DNA of 64,000 bases from Nemertoderma westbladi (GCA_032718475.1 JAUCBJ010002167.1:1-64000); one strand, 5' to 3'; shown: positions 1 to 10,556, counted from the stretch's first letter. A program made the numbers and translations. The notes: a model not told the origin generated them from the letters alone.

Positions 1-1356
1 TTGAAGATCCATGATATATGCGAACTAACAAAGTGAAGTTGTTATCGATGTTATAAAGTTGAGTAAATTGAAGCTGGTATGGATGCCAACATGGAATTTA
101 TATTTCAAATTGTATCGGTTTCATGAACTTTCATTCAAAGATCTCTATTTTCGCAAGTTCTAGGTTTTTTTGGGAGGCGAATTCAACTGAACTAATTATA
201 ATATTACCAGGGAAAAGAAGATACTTATTTTCACTGGGTGCAAAAAGGTGGTGCCAGCACCAAAATATCAAATTTTCGATTTCTTTAAATATTATTGAAT
301 AGTATGTATTAATTTCATTGTTTTTATAGGTATTCTGTGATAAGGAATTCAACCGATCCAAGTAAAACACCAACAGGCCAACATCCATTCAGTCACCTCA
401 TAAATTTTATCATTGCATTGGGCACCCCACAAAACCTATGTGATTGTGAATCAGAGCTTATAAGTGTATATTTCGAATTTCTAAAAATTGAAATTTTTGT
501 GTTGTAGCCACTTTTGGGTGTCCCTTACTTTTCGCTAAATATCGTCAAAACGAAAAAAGATATGACGAAGATTTCGGACATAATGAGATAATAAAAAAAA
601 CATATTTTTTTTTGACCAACATCTGAATAAATGTGAGATAAACAGAAACAACGTTTTAAACTTAAGGACCCTTTCTTTGGACACTGACACGTACTGTAAT
701 TGTTTATATAATAGGTTTGAATATGAATGGTACAGTAGTGGCTAAATATAATCTAATCTATCTATCTACTGTATCTATCTAATCTAATATATATAAATCT
801 ACTCAGTTTGTATGCATGCTTGTCCATCGATACATGTCGACAGATTCGGCTCATTCGATACTTATCAACACGATGTAGACAGCGTCACTGTCTCCAGGTT
901 TTATTTTACACGTCTGTCTGTGTGAAAGCGAATTTTGTGGGCACTGCAACATGTTGTGTGTTTCCAAAACCACAGACTCAGAGTCAGAATAATTGTGCAG
1001 TCCAGCCACACAGTCCAAGTCAGTACTGCAGTAGGTCAGAGGGTACCGGTATTCAGTCCTGCAGTGACTGAGTGTCTACCGGGTCAGCCCATTGCTGGTT
1101 GGTGAATGTGTATTTGTGGAAAAATTTGGCTATTCTGTGGCTTCCTGGAAAACACTCAACAGCGCAACAGGTCTACTGTATAACCAATATAACAACGCAA
1201 CAACCTAAGATTGGTTTATTCATTCCATTTGGCTTGTACATTCTGTAAACATTCAGTAATAAATAGGTAGCCAAACCAAAACTACAGTCTTACAGTGCAG
1301 CAGTACCTTTCACAATTAAGGTACTACATAGTACATATTATTTATATTTCGAACCA
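1..1356. other. Non-coding AT-rich stretch without recognisable gene
   Basis: No coding pattern, splice-bounded exon or TE protein is recognisable. It holds one reverse-orientation copy of the dispersed TGGTGCTGGCACCA repeat (about 205-275) and short ATCT-type microsatellite runs at about 740-800. Short open frames here lack any family resemblance and are treated as chance. Confidence 0.6.
205..275 (-). repeat. Dispersed TGGTGCTGGCACCA repeat unit
   Basis: Read on the minus strand, this segment shows the near-palindrome TGGTGCTGGCACCA next to TTTGCACCC and an AATAAGT-like block. The same order of words recurs at 15.8-16.6, 18.0-18.2 and 62.4-62.8 kb. It is a single isolated unit of that family. 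Confidence 0.5.
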
Positions 1357-1444
1357 GTTAAGTGTTCGACGGTCCTCACCTAATTTCCTCGACTACTGGA
1401 GCCAGTAGGTGGAGTTACCATCACCCCATCATCATTATGATGAT
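1357..1444 (-). pseudogene. RTE-like LINE reverse transcriptase fragment, 3' side of the BEL-1 insertion
   Basis: Minus-strand translation gives the LDHHNDDGVM..PPTGS segment that follows the WGVLQGDTLAP block in the better-preserved copy at 20.2-21.3 kb. It is the continuation of the fragment at 8941-9180, separated from it only by the BEL-1 element. Similarity fades between 1382 and 1357, so the true 3' limit is uncertain. Non-functional. Confidence 0.75.
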
Positions 1445-1449
1445 CTAAG
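1445..1449. repeat. 5-bp target-site duplication (CTAAG) of BEL-1, left copy
   Basis: CTAAG directly precedes the TG of the left LTR and is repeated at 8936-8940 directly after the CA of the right LTR. Removing the element plus one copy restores the LINE sequence seen uninterrupted at about 21130. Confidence 0.95.
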
Positions 1450-2014
1450 TGTTTCATCGTGCCACCATCGATGAAATAATATAATGAAAAAAGATCTACA
1501 CCCAGAACTGCCATTGCAGTAAAAGCTCTTGTCAGCTTGTTGCTTTTATATTAATAATAAATACGGCATACGGGGTCCATCGAAACACGTACATACATAT
1601 ATATAAATCAGTAAATACAGAAATAGTAAGCTTCAATCAATACCAAATACAGGGTTGGTTCAAAAACTATACGGTTGGTTGAATTCGAATACATGCAGCA
1701 ACAGTCTGACAGTAGATAGATTCGAACCAGTTCCGTCTCCACTCCTCAAAGATATAAGTATAAACAATATTAACCGCACAGCCGGTAGAAGCCTTACTGC
1801 CGTACAGCGGTAGGCCCATCTGTCCACCTCCAAACGCAATACAGCTATACACTGAAAAGGTAGGCCTACATTCAATGCAACAAAATTAATACAATAATAA
1901 ATTCACTAGACTCGTACCGGTACTGCGGTAACCAGTATATCTGTCTCTCAAAATAACTTAAACGGGGTTATACTTTTTTAAGAACAGTAGTAACTTTCGC
2001 TCATGAGCGAAACA
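1450..2014 (-). repeat. BEL-1 LTR (downstream/3' LTR in element orientation)
   Basis: A 565-bp direct repeat of 8371-8935 with the short inverted ends TGTTTC/GAAACA. I count four substitutions between the two copies: around 1773, 1914, 1973 and 1984. Small open frames inside it are identical in both LTRs and are not taken as genes. Confidence 0.95.
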
Positions 2015-2024
2015 CCTCCCACCC
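2015..2024 (-). other. BEL-1 polypurine tract
   Basis: On the minus strand GGGTGGGAGG lies immediately before the 3' LTR. This is the expected position and composition for the plus-strand DNA priming site. Confidence 0.8.
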
Positions 2025-2184
2025 GAGTCTAGTGAGTAATAACAAGTACTAAAAAATTCCAATAAAAAAAAACAACAATAAAAAGCACAAACTTCTAGCA
2101 CGATGTAATAAATTTCTATATATGTAGGTAGCCCAATACCCAATCACCAAGATCCAACTACTTTCAGTTTCTACTTTCAATTCT

Positions 2185-5100
2185 TCAGCCATTATCTCCT
2201 TTGGTATTACTTTCAGTTTTCGGCAGGAGTAGAACTAATGAACGCACATCACGCGTAACCCTCGTAAAGTTCTTCACCCACTTGACCCTGGCTGGTAGAT
2301 TTTTAACGTTTTTGTAGCGGACATCCACTTTACGGACATTTCCCTTTGCATCCGAATATACCTTATCTACCACAGCCATTCGATAATCACCTCTAATTGT
2401 CGACCCCCTTGGTTGGACTAAAACAATGTCACCACTATCAAGATTTCTGGTTTCGACGTGCCATTTTTTTCTAGTTGCAAGATTAGGGTAAGTTATACGC
2501 TGCCATTCATCCCAAAAGTTTTGCAGAGTTTTCTGAACATTGGCATATCTCCGGCTTGCTCTCTTCGATAGGTCATCCAATCCAGGTGTAACTTTAACTG
2601 TAGACCGGCCAAACAAGAAATGGTTAGGACTGAGATAATCAATATCACTGTCATCAGTAATCTTGGCCATGTAGGGACGTTCATTTACCAAATTCGCAGC
2701 TTCATACAACACAGTAAGCCATTCATTAAAAGTAAAGACATTATTATCAACAGATGCTTTTAAAGCACGTTTAACTAATTTTACAGCTGATTCAGCTGCA
2801 CCATTGGCATGTGGGGCATCTGGAGCATGAAATTTCCATTCGATTATTTCCCCAATACCTCGCCTATTTAGATCTTCTTTGGTTAATGATTTGTAATACT
2901 CAGTCAGTTCTTCTGAAGCTGACCCAAGTTGACTCCCTGAGTCTGAATAAATAATTGCAGGCGTTCCACGAATCGACTGAAATCGTCTGAAAGCGATCAT
3001 AAAAGCTTCAGTTCCATAATCACATGCTAAATCAACATGAATAGCCCTCGTTGCCAAACATGTGAACACAATACCCCATCCTTTACCACGTGTACGTTTA
3101 TTTACCTCTCCTCGAACCACAATTGGCCCAAATAAATCTAGAGCTATGTTTCGAAATACTTCACTTGGTTGAGACCGACAACTCGGTAGATCAGCCATAA
3201 CTTGTTGAACAGTTCTCGGTTTCAAAATATGACATGTTACACAATGGTAGACAATATTCTTAGTTATATTGCGTCCCCGAATTATCCAAGTTGAAGATCT
3301 GGATTTGGCCCAAGTTCCCTCAACTCCAAGATGACCCCTGTTATGTGACTTTTGAATCAATGGTTTTGCCACATGACCATATTTAATTATTGGAATGGCA
3401 CAAGATCCAAGGGATTCCACATGATCAGACCCAAAACGGCCTTTTGTAACAATAAGTTGAGTTTCACTATCACAATATGCAACCAAATTGTTAAACGTTG
3501 AACGTGGGATGTTGGTTTGTTGCGACAAATAGACAGAAATAGTAGCCTCTTTCAGGTCATTCACAGAAAGGTTAATTATTCGCTTACTATTGCCTCCCAC
3601 CTTGACTAACCCATCTTCTGGATCACATCCCATCAAAACTATTTGCGACGATTTATTCACACCTTTATCTAACCGAAGTTTCACCTTATTTTTCCAATAA
3701 TTGAAACATTTCTTTACACTCGCTACTACTCGCACAAGTTTATCAAATGAACTAAATCTAGAAGGATTGACTAAATCAACTAAATTCTTAGCAGTTTGAT
3801 GCACAGTTTGTACTTCGGTCGATTTTGATTTCTTTTTGTTAGCATTCGATACTAATGAAAAAGCTTGACGTTGTAGATTCAATGCACCAATCTGGCCTTC
3901 GGAGGATACACTCCGATTTACTGGCCACTCAGTTTCCAGTTTTGTTAACCACATAGGTCCTTTGTTGTAAAACGAGCCGGGGGCAACGTCTTCAACACTA
4001 CAACATCTTGTAAGTTTATCGGCTGGGTTATCACAACCTTGAACCCAACCCCATTCCCCAGGATCAGAACCAGCTTGAATCTCACCAACCCTATTAGCAA
4101 AATAAGTCTGGTAACCATAGCTATCTTTCTGAATAGCTCCTAATACTGTCATTGAGTCAACGAAATGATAGAATCGAACATAGTTTATTTTTGTGACTTT
4201 CAAATGAGCAGCCCGAAGTCGAACAGCAAATACAGCACCATTAATTTCAGACTTCACAACATCACCTTTTCCATTTAAAGGAGCAAGTTTGCTTTTAGCT
4301 TCAATTAGTTTTATTATAAACGAATCATGTAAATCACTAACTTTCCATCTGATATACATTACAGCACCATATGCTTTATCAGAACCATCTGAGAAAGTGA
4401 TTAAAGTCGGATTTTTAAGATTATTTTGAGGTTTTAGACTTCTGGGAAACCTCAATTGAGTAACTTCAATAAGTTGCTCCAACATTTTAATCCACCTAAG
4501 AACAAGTTTCTCAGCTATTGGGTCATCCAAGCCGCTTTGGCCATCATTAAACTTGCTCTGTTGCCATGTCTCTCTAAACAAGATTGCAGCAGACATTTTG
4601 ATAGGACAAATATATCCCACAGGATCAAACACTGCTGATATCTGACTAAGAAGTATTCTTTTAGTCAGAGGGTTAGGTAGATTGTCAGAAACTTCACCTG
4701 GTTTAAGATCTTCTGAAAGCCTGACTTTGCCCTTCCGTTCACCGAAATTCACACTAGATCTCACAAACAGCTCATCTCTCTCAACATCATAACCCAATCC
4801 AAGGGCTCCTGTGTGATCGGTAGTCACAACATTTGCAATTATAACATCGGCTTTCTTGGGTTCCACAGATACACCAGAATTTAACCAGTGCTTCATCTTA
4901 AATCCACCATAGGCTAACATTTCTGTAACTTCTTCCTGTAATTTCTCGATCTCGAGTACAGTATCCCTGGAGTCTAATATGTCATCAACATACATACTCT
5001 TTACTATTGTATCTACTGAGCTCAAAAAACACTCAAATTTACTCATCAGAGCCGTCTTTCGTGTGCACAACATAGCAATGCATGCAGCGGGTTTGTCTCC

Positions 5101-7002
5101 CATATTCACTCTTAGACAAACAAATACTTTAATTTCATCATTAGGGTGATCTCTCCATAAAAACCGTTTCATGTGAATCTCAGAGTCATCGAGATAAACT
5201 GAATTATACATCTTAACAACATCACCAATTGTTGCATATACACCCTCTCTGAAACGAAGCAACACAGATGAAAGTGGGTTTAAAACATCTGGGCCTTTAA
5301 CAAGTATTGAGTTCAATGAAATACCTTTATATAAATGACTGCTGTTCCAGACCAAACGAACTGGTGTGGTTTTACTATGAGGATTTAATGCAACTTGGTG
5401 TGATATGTACCACACTGGACCAGTCCAATCATTTAACTCATTATCAGTCAACTGACGTGCAGCCCCACGGTTGACCAAGTCCCAAACTTGATCACCATAG
5501 ATTTTCTTCCATTCAAGTTGCTTACATAAACGTTTCTCAGTTGCCAAAAATACTCCTTTCACAGCACAATAATTGTTAGGTAACAATGAGGTATCCATTT
5601 CATATGGATAAAAACAATCCCAATGTGGTTCCAAGCTGTGTTTATCCCCATCAGGCTGAAATATTAGCCCCTTTTCAATAAAAGCTAATTCTCTCTCCTC
5701 TTTGATCGACATGAGTTTACCACCAGCCTGACAATCTCCACAGCGACATCCTCCACATTTAGGAACTGACGAAACTCCTATTTGATCAAAACAAAAATGT
5801 CGAACGAGTTGTTGAACTTCCTTATCTGCAGCTGATGATGTATGGAAAGTATGAGAATTTTCCTGAAAGGTTACAGACCTTGTGGTTAGACCTAAATGTA
5901 CTGAACTTTCCAAAACAGGACATCTAGCTCCCTCAGCAGATAATCGTTCATGGGCTCCACCCACCACATAACCATGTGGTCCATAATATAATACCAATTC
6001 GCCCATTTGCTCAATTGGTTTAGGTATACTTGTAGCATTTTGAAGGGAAATCATTAGAGATACTTTATCTGGCCTTCTCAAGTGTTGATGAGGAACATCT
6101 TGAAATATTTCTTGCAAAATATTTTCACTCACTTTATGTGACACTGTAGCTACTTCTGGTATACCATACACTAGATACTCCTTAAATCCTCCATTAATTA
6201 AACGCAATTTCACCAGATATCGACAAGTATCAAGTGAAAATGAACAATTTCCAATACCATGTATCGACAGAGAACATTTTTCCCCCTTGAGATTCAAACG
6301 CTCCGCTAACTCAAAAGAAATGTAAGATGTATCACTTCCTTGGTCAATAATAACTCCCTCCTCAGTTCCATCAATTAATTCAACATATTGAATCATGAGG
6401 AGACAAGGTAAATCCCGTTTTTCCAAAAACAAATCACTTTTACAAGATGTCCTTTGCGATGCAGCAATATTTGTACCAGATCTATTATTTGATTGGTTGT
6501 GGGAGGCCTGAGGGACAAATGGTTGACCTGGTGCCCAATTTTGAACAGCCCCACTTGCTCCACTCGATGGGGCCTGAGGAATAGATCTAGATTTCACAAC
6601 ACCAGATCCTGAGCTATCTACATTGCTTCTAGCCGAATCACCAACACATTGAGAAGGCTGATGCAATATAATATTATGTTTCCTTGATGTGCATTCTGGG
6701 GCTGTACACAGCCTAGTACGTTCTAAATTTAGACAGTCACTGAGCAAATGATTTGCACCAAGGCAACCAATACACAAACCTTTACTACGAACTAACCTCC
6801 ACCGTTGGGAAACATTCATAGTTTTGAATTGTCTGCATTGCCACAAAGGATGAAAAGGGGGTTTCTGACACACTTTACACGAGCCTTGTCCATTTCGAGG
6901 CCTACTGGATTGGGACTGTGCACCTCCTCTCACACTTGCCAATGCCGACCCAGACACATTAGAAGATTTTACTGCTGAAGTCTTACTTTTTACAGAACTC
7001 AC
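2185..7002 (-). CDS. pol: BEL-1 Pol polyprotein (protease, RT, RNase H, integrase)
   Basis: 1605 codons. In order: two zinc-knuckle-like clusters (CKVCQKPPFHPLWQC near residue 42, then CIGCLGANHLLSDC); an aspartic protease with DQGSDTSYIS near residue 217; the BEL/Pao reverse transcriptase with first catalytic Asp in IGDVVKMYN and YVDD near residue 671; RNase H starting TFSDGSDKAYG near residue 869; an integrase with an H/C zinc region (GHLGVEGTW, then CVTCHILKP) and catalytic D, D and E in LDLFGP (1287), IYSDSGSQ (1352) and GAAESAVK (1402); and the C-terminal BEL-specific domain (DUF5641 type). It makes and integrates the element cDNA in virus-like particles. The frame has no ATG at its start. 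It is continuous with the end of gag across a TGA at 7033-7035, so it is probably made as Gag-Pol. All catalytic residues look intact. Confidence 0.95.
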   Translation of the reverse strand: MSSVKSKTSAVKSSNVSGSALASVRGGAQSQSSRPRNGQGSCKVCQKPPFHPLWQCRQFKTMNVSQRWRLVRSKGLCIGCLGANHLLSDCLNLERTRLCTAPECTSRKHNIILHQPSQCVGDSARSNVDSSGSGVVKSRSIPQAPSSGASGAVQNWAPGQPFVPQASHNQSNNRSGTNIAASQRTSCKSDLFLEKRDLPCLLMIQYVELIDGTEEGVIIDQGSDTSYISFELAERLNLKGEKCSLSIHGIGNCSFSLDTCRYLVKLRLINGGFKEYLVYGIPEVATVSHKVSENILQEIFQDVPHQHLRRPDKVSLMISLQNATSIPKPIEQMGELVLYYGPHGYVVGGAHERLSAEGARCPVLESSVHLGLTTRSVTFQENSHTFHTSSAADKEVQQLVRHFCFDQIGVSSVPKCGGCRCGDCQAGGKLMSIKEERELAFIEKGLIFQPDGDKHSLEPHWDCFYPYEMDTSLLPNNYCAVKGVFLATEKRLCKQLEWKKIYGDQVWDLVNRGAARQLTDNELNDWTGPVWYISHQVALNPHSKTTPVRLVWNSSHLYKGISLNSILVKGPDVLNPLSSVLLRFREGVYATIGDVVKMYNSVYLDDSEIHMKRFLWRDHPNDEIKVFVCLRVNMGDKPAACIAMLCTRKTALMSKFECFLSSVDTIVKSMYVDDILDSRDTVLEIEKLQEEVTEMLAYGGFKMKHWLNSGVSVEPKKADVIIANVVTTDHTGALGLGYDVERDELFVRSSVNFGERKGKVRLSEDLKPGEVSDNLPNPLTKRILLSQISAVFDPVGYICPIKMSAAILFRETWQQSKFNDGQSGLDDPIAEKLVLRWIKMLEQLIEVTQLRFPRSLKPQNNLKNPTLITFSDGSDKAYGAVMYIRWKVSDLHDSFIIKLIEAKSKLAPLNGKGDVVKSEINGAVFAVRLRAAHLKVTKINYVRFYHFVDSMTVLGAIQKDSYGYQTYFANRVGEIQAGSDPGEWGWVQGCDNPADKLTRCCSVEDVAPGSFYNKGPMWLTKLETEWPVNRSVSSEGQIGALNLQRQAFSLVSNANKKKSKSTEVQTVHQTAKNLVDLVNPSRFSSFDKLVRVVASVKKCFNYWKNKVKLRLDKGVNKSSQIVLMGCDPEDGLVKVGGNSKRIINLSVNDLKEATISVYLSQQTNIPRSTFNNLVAYCDSETQLIVTKGRFGSDHVESLGSCAIPIIKYGHVAKPLIQKSHNRGHLGVEGTWAKSRSSTWIIRGRNITKNIVYHCVTCHILKPRTVQQVMADLPSCRSQPSEVFRNIALDLFGPIVVRGEVNKRTRGKGWGIVFTCLATRAIHVDLACDYGTEAFMIAFRRFQSIRGTPAIIYSDSGSQLGSASEELTEYYKSLTKEDLNRRGIGEIIEWKFHAPDAPHANGAAESAVKLVKRALKASVDNNVFTFNEWLTVLYEAANLVNERPYMAKITDDSDIDYLSPNHFLFGRSTVKVTPGLDDLSKRASRRYANVQKTLQNFWDEWQRITYPNLATRKKWHVETRNLDSGDIVLVQPRGSTIRGDYRMAVVDKVYSDAKGNVRKVDVRYKNVKNLPARVKWVKNFTRVTRDVRSLVLLLPKTESNTKGDNG

Positions 7003-7032
7003 TTTTGACTGATCTGTAAGTTTATATTCTGC

Positions 7033-7035
7033 TCA
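7033..7035 (-). other. In-frame TGA between BEL-1 gag tail and pol
   Basis: After correcting for the gag frameshift, the gag tail (ending LPNIKG) and pol are in one frame separated by a single TGA. BEL/Pao elements usually have one fused gag-pol frame, so this is either a nonsense mutation or a readthrough codon. Confidence 0.6.
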
Positions 7036-7106
7036 CCCTTTTATGTTTGGGAGAAATTCCATCAACAATTGAAATCTTGACTCCCCTGTTATGTCATCAT
7101 CATTCA

Positions 7107-8225
7107 CTATACCTTTAACCCATTCGTCAGTTCGGGAAGCTTTTGTTCAATCCCTCTACATACAGTAGTATTACTAATTTCAGCGAGTGAGTTCTGACTC
7201 TTGAGGTCTACAACTGCACTTTCAATAGTTTCAACAAACGCTACTACTTGTGCAGAATCAGTAGGAGTTTCTAATGAGTTAATATCGTCAACAACAGCAC
7301 TTACAGTAAAGGCCTGTCGACCAAACTTTTTATCCAGAGCCTCAAACATGACATCATAATCATCTAAAGGTAAATTTTTAAGCAATCGACGCTGTTTTTC
7401 AGGAATATTATCCCGCATTAACTGACACACTTCAGTTTTATTTCTCCCAGGTATCACCAATGATTTAAACCTGCGAGACCAGTCCATATAATTCCGACAA
7501 GCACCATCAAACACAGGGGGTTTGGTCCGTTCAACCCGGACAGCTTCAGAATTTTTAGCCGGTAAATCAATTCCAATACTGGACTTCCGGTCTGAATCAG
7601 CAGCGTCATCACGCCGTTTTAATTGGGAAACATTATTATCAGCTATTGTTTTTACTGCATAAAAAGCAGTGTTCACATTATCACTCCAAATTAGAGTACT
7701 ATTTTCCGCATCAGCATCACCTGTGACATACAATAGGAGTTCACGGTTTAGCTCATCACAAATAGATTTGGCATTCAAAACATCGCCAAGCAGACCTGAA
7801 ATAGTTAATTCTAGGCCTTCATTATCAGCGCTATCATCATAATCGCTCAATAATTTTCTCAACTTTATTAATAAATTTTCCACTAACCTCCCATCAGCAT
7901 CCCGCTGTCTTTGAATGGAGATGGATAGCCCACTTCGATACCTTGCTTTGGTGGAATTTAACCGAGTCACTTCGGCCTGGATCCATTTATTCTCCCGTGG
8001 TTTCACATTTTGAAACTCATCCTCGTCTAATGACTCTGCAAGAAGCTCCATATAAACTTCATGGGTCTCAAATACGACTTCAGATGCCGCCTCGACCGAT
8101 TTCCAAGTAGCATCCCAAATTGGACGCAAGTCAAAGTCACCCAAGGTATCCAAGGTAGTTAAACTCGACGTGAACTTTCCTTTAGCGGAAGTTCGTCTCC
8201 TTTTAGCATCGTCGACTTCCGACAT
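7107..8225 (-). CDS. gag: BEL-1 Gag (DUF1759 type)
   Basis: 372 codons from an ATG at 8225, about 150 bp inside the 5' LTR. The C-terminal half has the DUF1759 Gag pattern of BEL/Pao elements (PPVFDGACRNYMDWSRRF, later LPLDDYDVMFEALDKKFG). The N-terminal half is helix-rich without a clear motif. Gag forms the particle shell. The frame stops at 7107, but another frame starting with TDEWVKG continues in the same sense from about 7130 to the TGA at 7033 and then into pol. The early stop is therefore best explained by a one-step frameshift (or sequence error) near 7125-7135, not by a natural C-terminus. Confidence 0.9.
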   Translation of the reverse strand: MSEVDDAKRRRTSAKGKFTSSLTTLDTLGDFDLRPIWDATWKSVEAASEVVFETHEVYMELLAESLDEDEFQNVKPRENKWIQAEVTRLNSTKARYRSGLSISIQRQRDADGRLVENLLIKLRKLLSDYDDSADNEGLELTISGLLGDVLNAKSICDELNRELLLYVTGDADAENSTLIWSDNVNTAFYAVKTIADNNVSQLKRRDDAADSDRKSSIGIDLPAKNSEAVRVERTKPPVFDGACRNYMDWSRRFKSLVIPGRNKTEVCQLMRDNIPEKQRRLLKNLPLDDYDVMFEALDKKFGRQAFTVSAVVDDINSLETPTDSAQVVAFVETIESAVVDLKSQNSLAEISNTTVCRGIEQKLPELTNGLKV

Positions 8226-8345
8226 GTTCCGAACCTTTGTTCGGACTAGTGGTTCGCTTTATTGCGAACCGTACAATTTACCTGCAGACCTAGGCTAAAT
8301 TCACAAATTCAGGTAGGCCAACAGGTACCGGTAATTTTCTGTTCA

Positions 8346-8370
8346 GGTGTGGGTTCTGAATGGTTCGAAT
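8346..8370 (-). other. Position of BEL-1 primer-binding site (candidate)
   Basis: This lies directly inside the 5' LTR, in element orientation starting ATTCGAACCATTCAGAACCC. It does not start with the usual TGG complement of a tRNA CCA end. However, its complement contains GGTTCGAAT, a T-arm-like word, so priming from an internal tRNA segment is possible. Assignment is by position only. Confidence 0.35.
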
Positions 8371-8935
8371 TGTTTCATCGTGCCACCATCGATGAAATAA
8401 TATAATGAAAAAAGATCTACACCCAGAACTGCCATTGCAGTAAAAGCTCTTGTCAGCTTGTTGCTTTTATATTAATAATAAATACGGCATACGGGGTCCA
8501 TCGAAACACGTACATACATATATATAAATCAGTAAATACAGAAATAGTAAGCTTCAATCAATACCAAATACAGGGTTGGTTCAAAAACTATACGGTTGGT
8601 TGAATTCGAATACATGCAGCAACAGTCTGACAGTAGATAGATTCGAACCAGTTCCGTCTCCACTCCTCAAAGATATAAGTATAAACAATATTAAACGCAC
8701 AGCCGGTAGAAGCCTTACTGCCGTACAGCGGTAGGCCCATCTGTCCACCTCCAAACGCAATACAGCTATACACTGAAAAGGTAGGCCTACATTCAATGCA
8801 ACAAAATTAATACAATAATAAATTCACTAGACTCATACCGGTACTGCGGTAACCAGTATATCTGTCTCTCAAAATAACTTAAACGGGGTTATGCTTTTTT
8901 AAGTACAGTAGTAACTTTCGCTCATGAGCGAAACA
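8371..8935 (-). repeat. BEL-1 LTR (upstream/5' LTR in element orientation)
   Basis: Partner of 1450-2014 at a constant offset of 6921 bp, about 99 percent identical, with TG/CA termini. It would carry the promoter for the minus-strand element. Confidence 0.95.
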
Positions 8936-8940
8936 CTAAG
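8936..8940. repeat. 5-bp TSD (CTAAG) of BEL-1, right copy
   Basis: Identical to 1445-1449 and directly adjacent to the LTR end. Confidence 0.95.
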
Positions 8941-9180
8941 GACATGCGCGGAACATAGTCAACCACAATTATGAACAAGAATGGTGCAAGTGTGTCTCCC
9001 TGGAGGACGCCCCATAACACTTCAAATGGTTCTGTGTCACCGTCAACAGTAGACACAAATGTTGTCGAACCATCGTATACTGATCTGATTGCTGCAATAA
9101 TTTCATCAGGAATCCCATATAATGAAAGTATCCTGAACATAAGTGAGCGAGAGACTTAATCAAAGGCCTTGAAGAAGTCA
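8941..9180 (-). pseudogene. RTE-like LINE reverse transcriptase fragment (3' arm of a twin-primed copy)
   Basis: Minus-strand translation shows consecutive RT blocks: VDFFKAFD, a stop where SVSR is expected, the IPDEIIAAI segment and WGVLQGDTLAPFLF. It continues across BEL-1 into 1357-1444. Immediately upstream in element sense, the sequence switches to the opposite strand at about 9181-9200. Confidence 0.8.
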
Positions 9181-9770
9181 ACGAAGATAACAGCGAGATG
9201 TCTTACTTGCGCTATTAAACCAACAGGTTGATGCCATCAATGATGCTGACAACAACAGGCAATCATCCCAGGCATGGAAATCGATCAACTTGCTTACTGG
9301 GCGGAAAACCCAACCAACCACAAAGGTTAAGGCGGAATCACCAGCCGATCGCCTCAATGGTTGGAAGGCCCACTTTGAAAAGCTCCTCAATAATGACAGG
9401 GTATTGCCTGATAACTTTATAGAAGTAAAAGTGTCTGAGTCTACTCCCAGATATTCCCATTGGCGATATCTCCTTTGCAGAAATGAAGGCTGCTGCAAAG
9501 AGCATTAAGACCAATCGTGCCAGTGGAGTAGATGGTATTTCCCCTGAGGTCTTTAAAATACCTGAGTGTTTAAAGCTCATCTATCCCATCATAGTAGACA
9601 TGTACAGAACAACAAGAGTCCCACAAGAAATGAAAACAAATAAGTTGGTGCCAGTTCCCAAGAAGGGCAACCTAACACTCTATGGTTCTTTTCGGGGAAT
9701 CTCATTAATCTCGATTGCTGCAAAGCTATACAATATAATTCTATTAAAACGCATCAGGGATCCCATTGAG
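9181..9770 (+). pseudogene. RTE-like LINE RT N-terminal part, inverted relative to its 3' arm
   Basis: Plus-strand frames give the linker (INLLTGRKTQP, RLNGWKAHFEKLLNN), then the start of RT (KTNRASGVDGISPEVFK, VPVPKKGNL, FRGISLISIAAKLYNIILLKRI). This part of the LINE should precede the FVDFFKAFD block at 9180 but lies in the opposite orientation. That is the layout left by twin priming. Several frameshifts; not functional. Confidence 0.75.
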
Positions 9771-9780
9771 TTAATTTATC

Positions 9781-10556
9781 ATTACGTTTATTAAACGTAA
9801 CGTTCATTAGGAATTATCATTTCAACATATAATATTAAATCAATGTACACTCTTAAAGCTGCAGCGAAAAAATGTAGCTAATTTCCTAGGTTACATATAA
9901 AATAATAATATTATTTTTAAGAACATTAATTTTACTACTTTGCAAAAATTCAATTAAAAAATAACCAGACATATACATTGTGGAATAAACTATTTCAGAA
10001 GCCTACAACAGCCATGCCATGGATTGTATTTATGTTATTATATCTGTCATTTAACTGAGATAGCAATAGTAGTAATAGTCGAACGGTTATGCGGCCCGTC
10101 CAGCCTATAATAAACACAATTCAGTGATTGGGCTGGAATAGCAATACTGGTTGCCTCTATTACAATTCCTCTCAGGTTAGTCTACAGCCACAACTCCCAG
10201 CAGCTAGCTCCACACCAGCAGAGACTTGACCAATAATGGGAAGGATTAAATTTGTACTCAATAATTGTGCGGTTTAATTACGTTTAGATCAATTAAAGAC
10301 ACATTTATTAAAGCAAATCACTTAAACTAATTAAAAACTATAATAGAATGGCGTATGGGGATTATATCTGTATAATTTTTAAGTATAATTATTTAAATCT
10401 TATACTGTAAAACAATTAATTTCCTTTAAAAGGCAGGTTGAAAATGGCGTTTTCACCGTTTATTACATTTATTAAATGAAATGATCCCATTAAGTTATTG
10501 AATTAATATCTATAAACCTATCTCACTAAAACATAGAGTTATAAAGTTATCTGATA
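9781..10556. other. Non-coding AT-rich DNA
   Basis: No recognisable protein, exon or structured repeat. It is AT-rich, with short homopolymer and TAAT-rich runs, and separates two LINE remnants in what is probably host intron or downstream sequence. Confidence 0.6.

Larger units (their letters stand above)
1450..8935 (-). mobile_element. BEL/Pao LTR retrotransposon BEL-1, nearly intact
   Basis: A complete 7.49-kb element on the minus strand. It has 565-bp direct LTRs beginning TGTTTC and ending GAAACA, a 5-bp TSD, a polypurine tract beside the downstream LTR, and gag and pol reading frames with all BEL/Pao domains. The two LTRs differ at only about four sites, so the insertion is young. Expression may be impaired by one frameshift in the 3' part of gag (about 7125-7135) and an in-frame TGA at 7033-7035. 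It inserted into a LINE that was already in place. Confidence 0.95.

Noticed and set aside
131-388. 85-codon open frame on the minus strand
   Set aside because: It overlaps the dispersed TGGTGCTGGCACCA repeat and has no domain, no splice sites and no coding-like composition.
808-1071. 87-codon cysteine-containing frame
   Set aside because: Cysteine spacing fits no module, and there are no flanking splice sites of quality; treated as chance.
1660-1875. Open frames duplicated at 8581-8796
   Set aside because: They are identical because both lie in the two BEL-1 LTRs; no known LTR protein resembles them.
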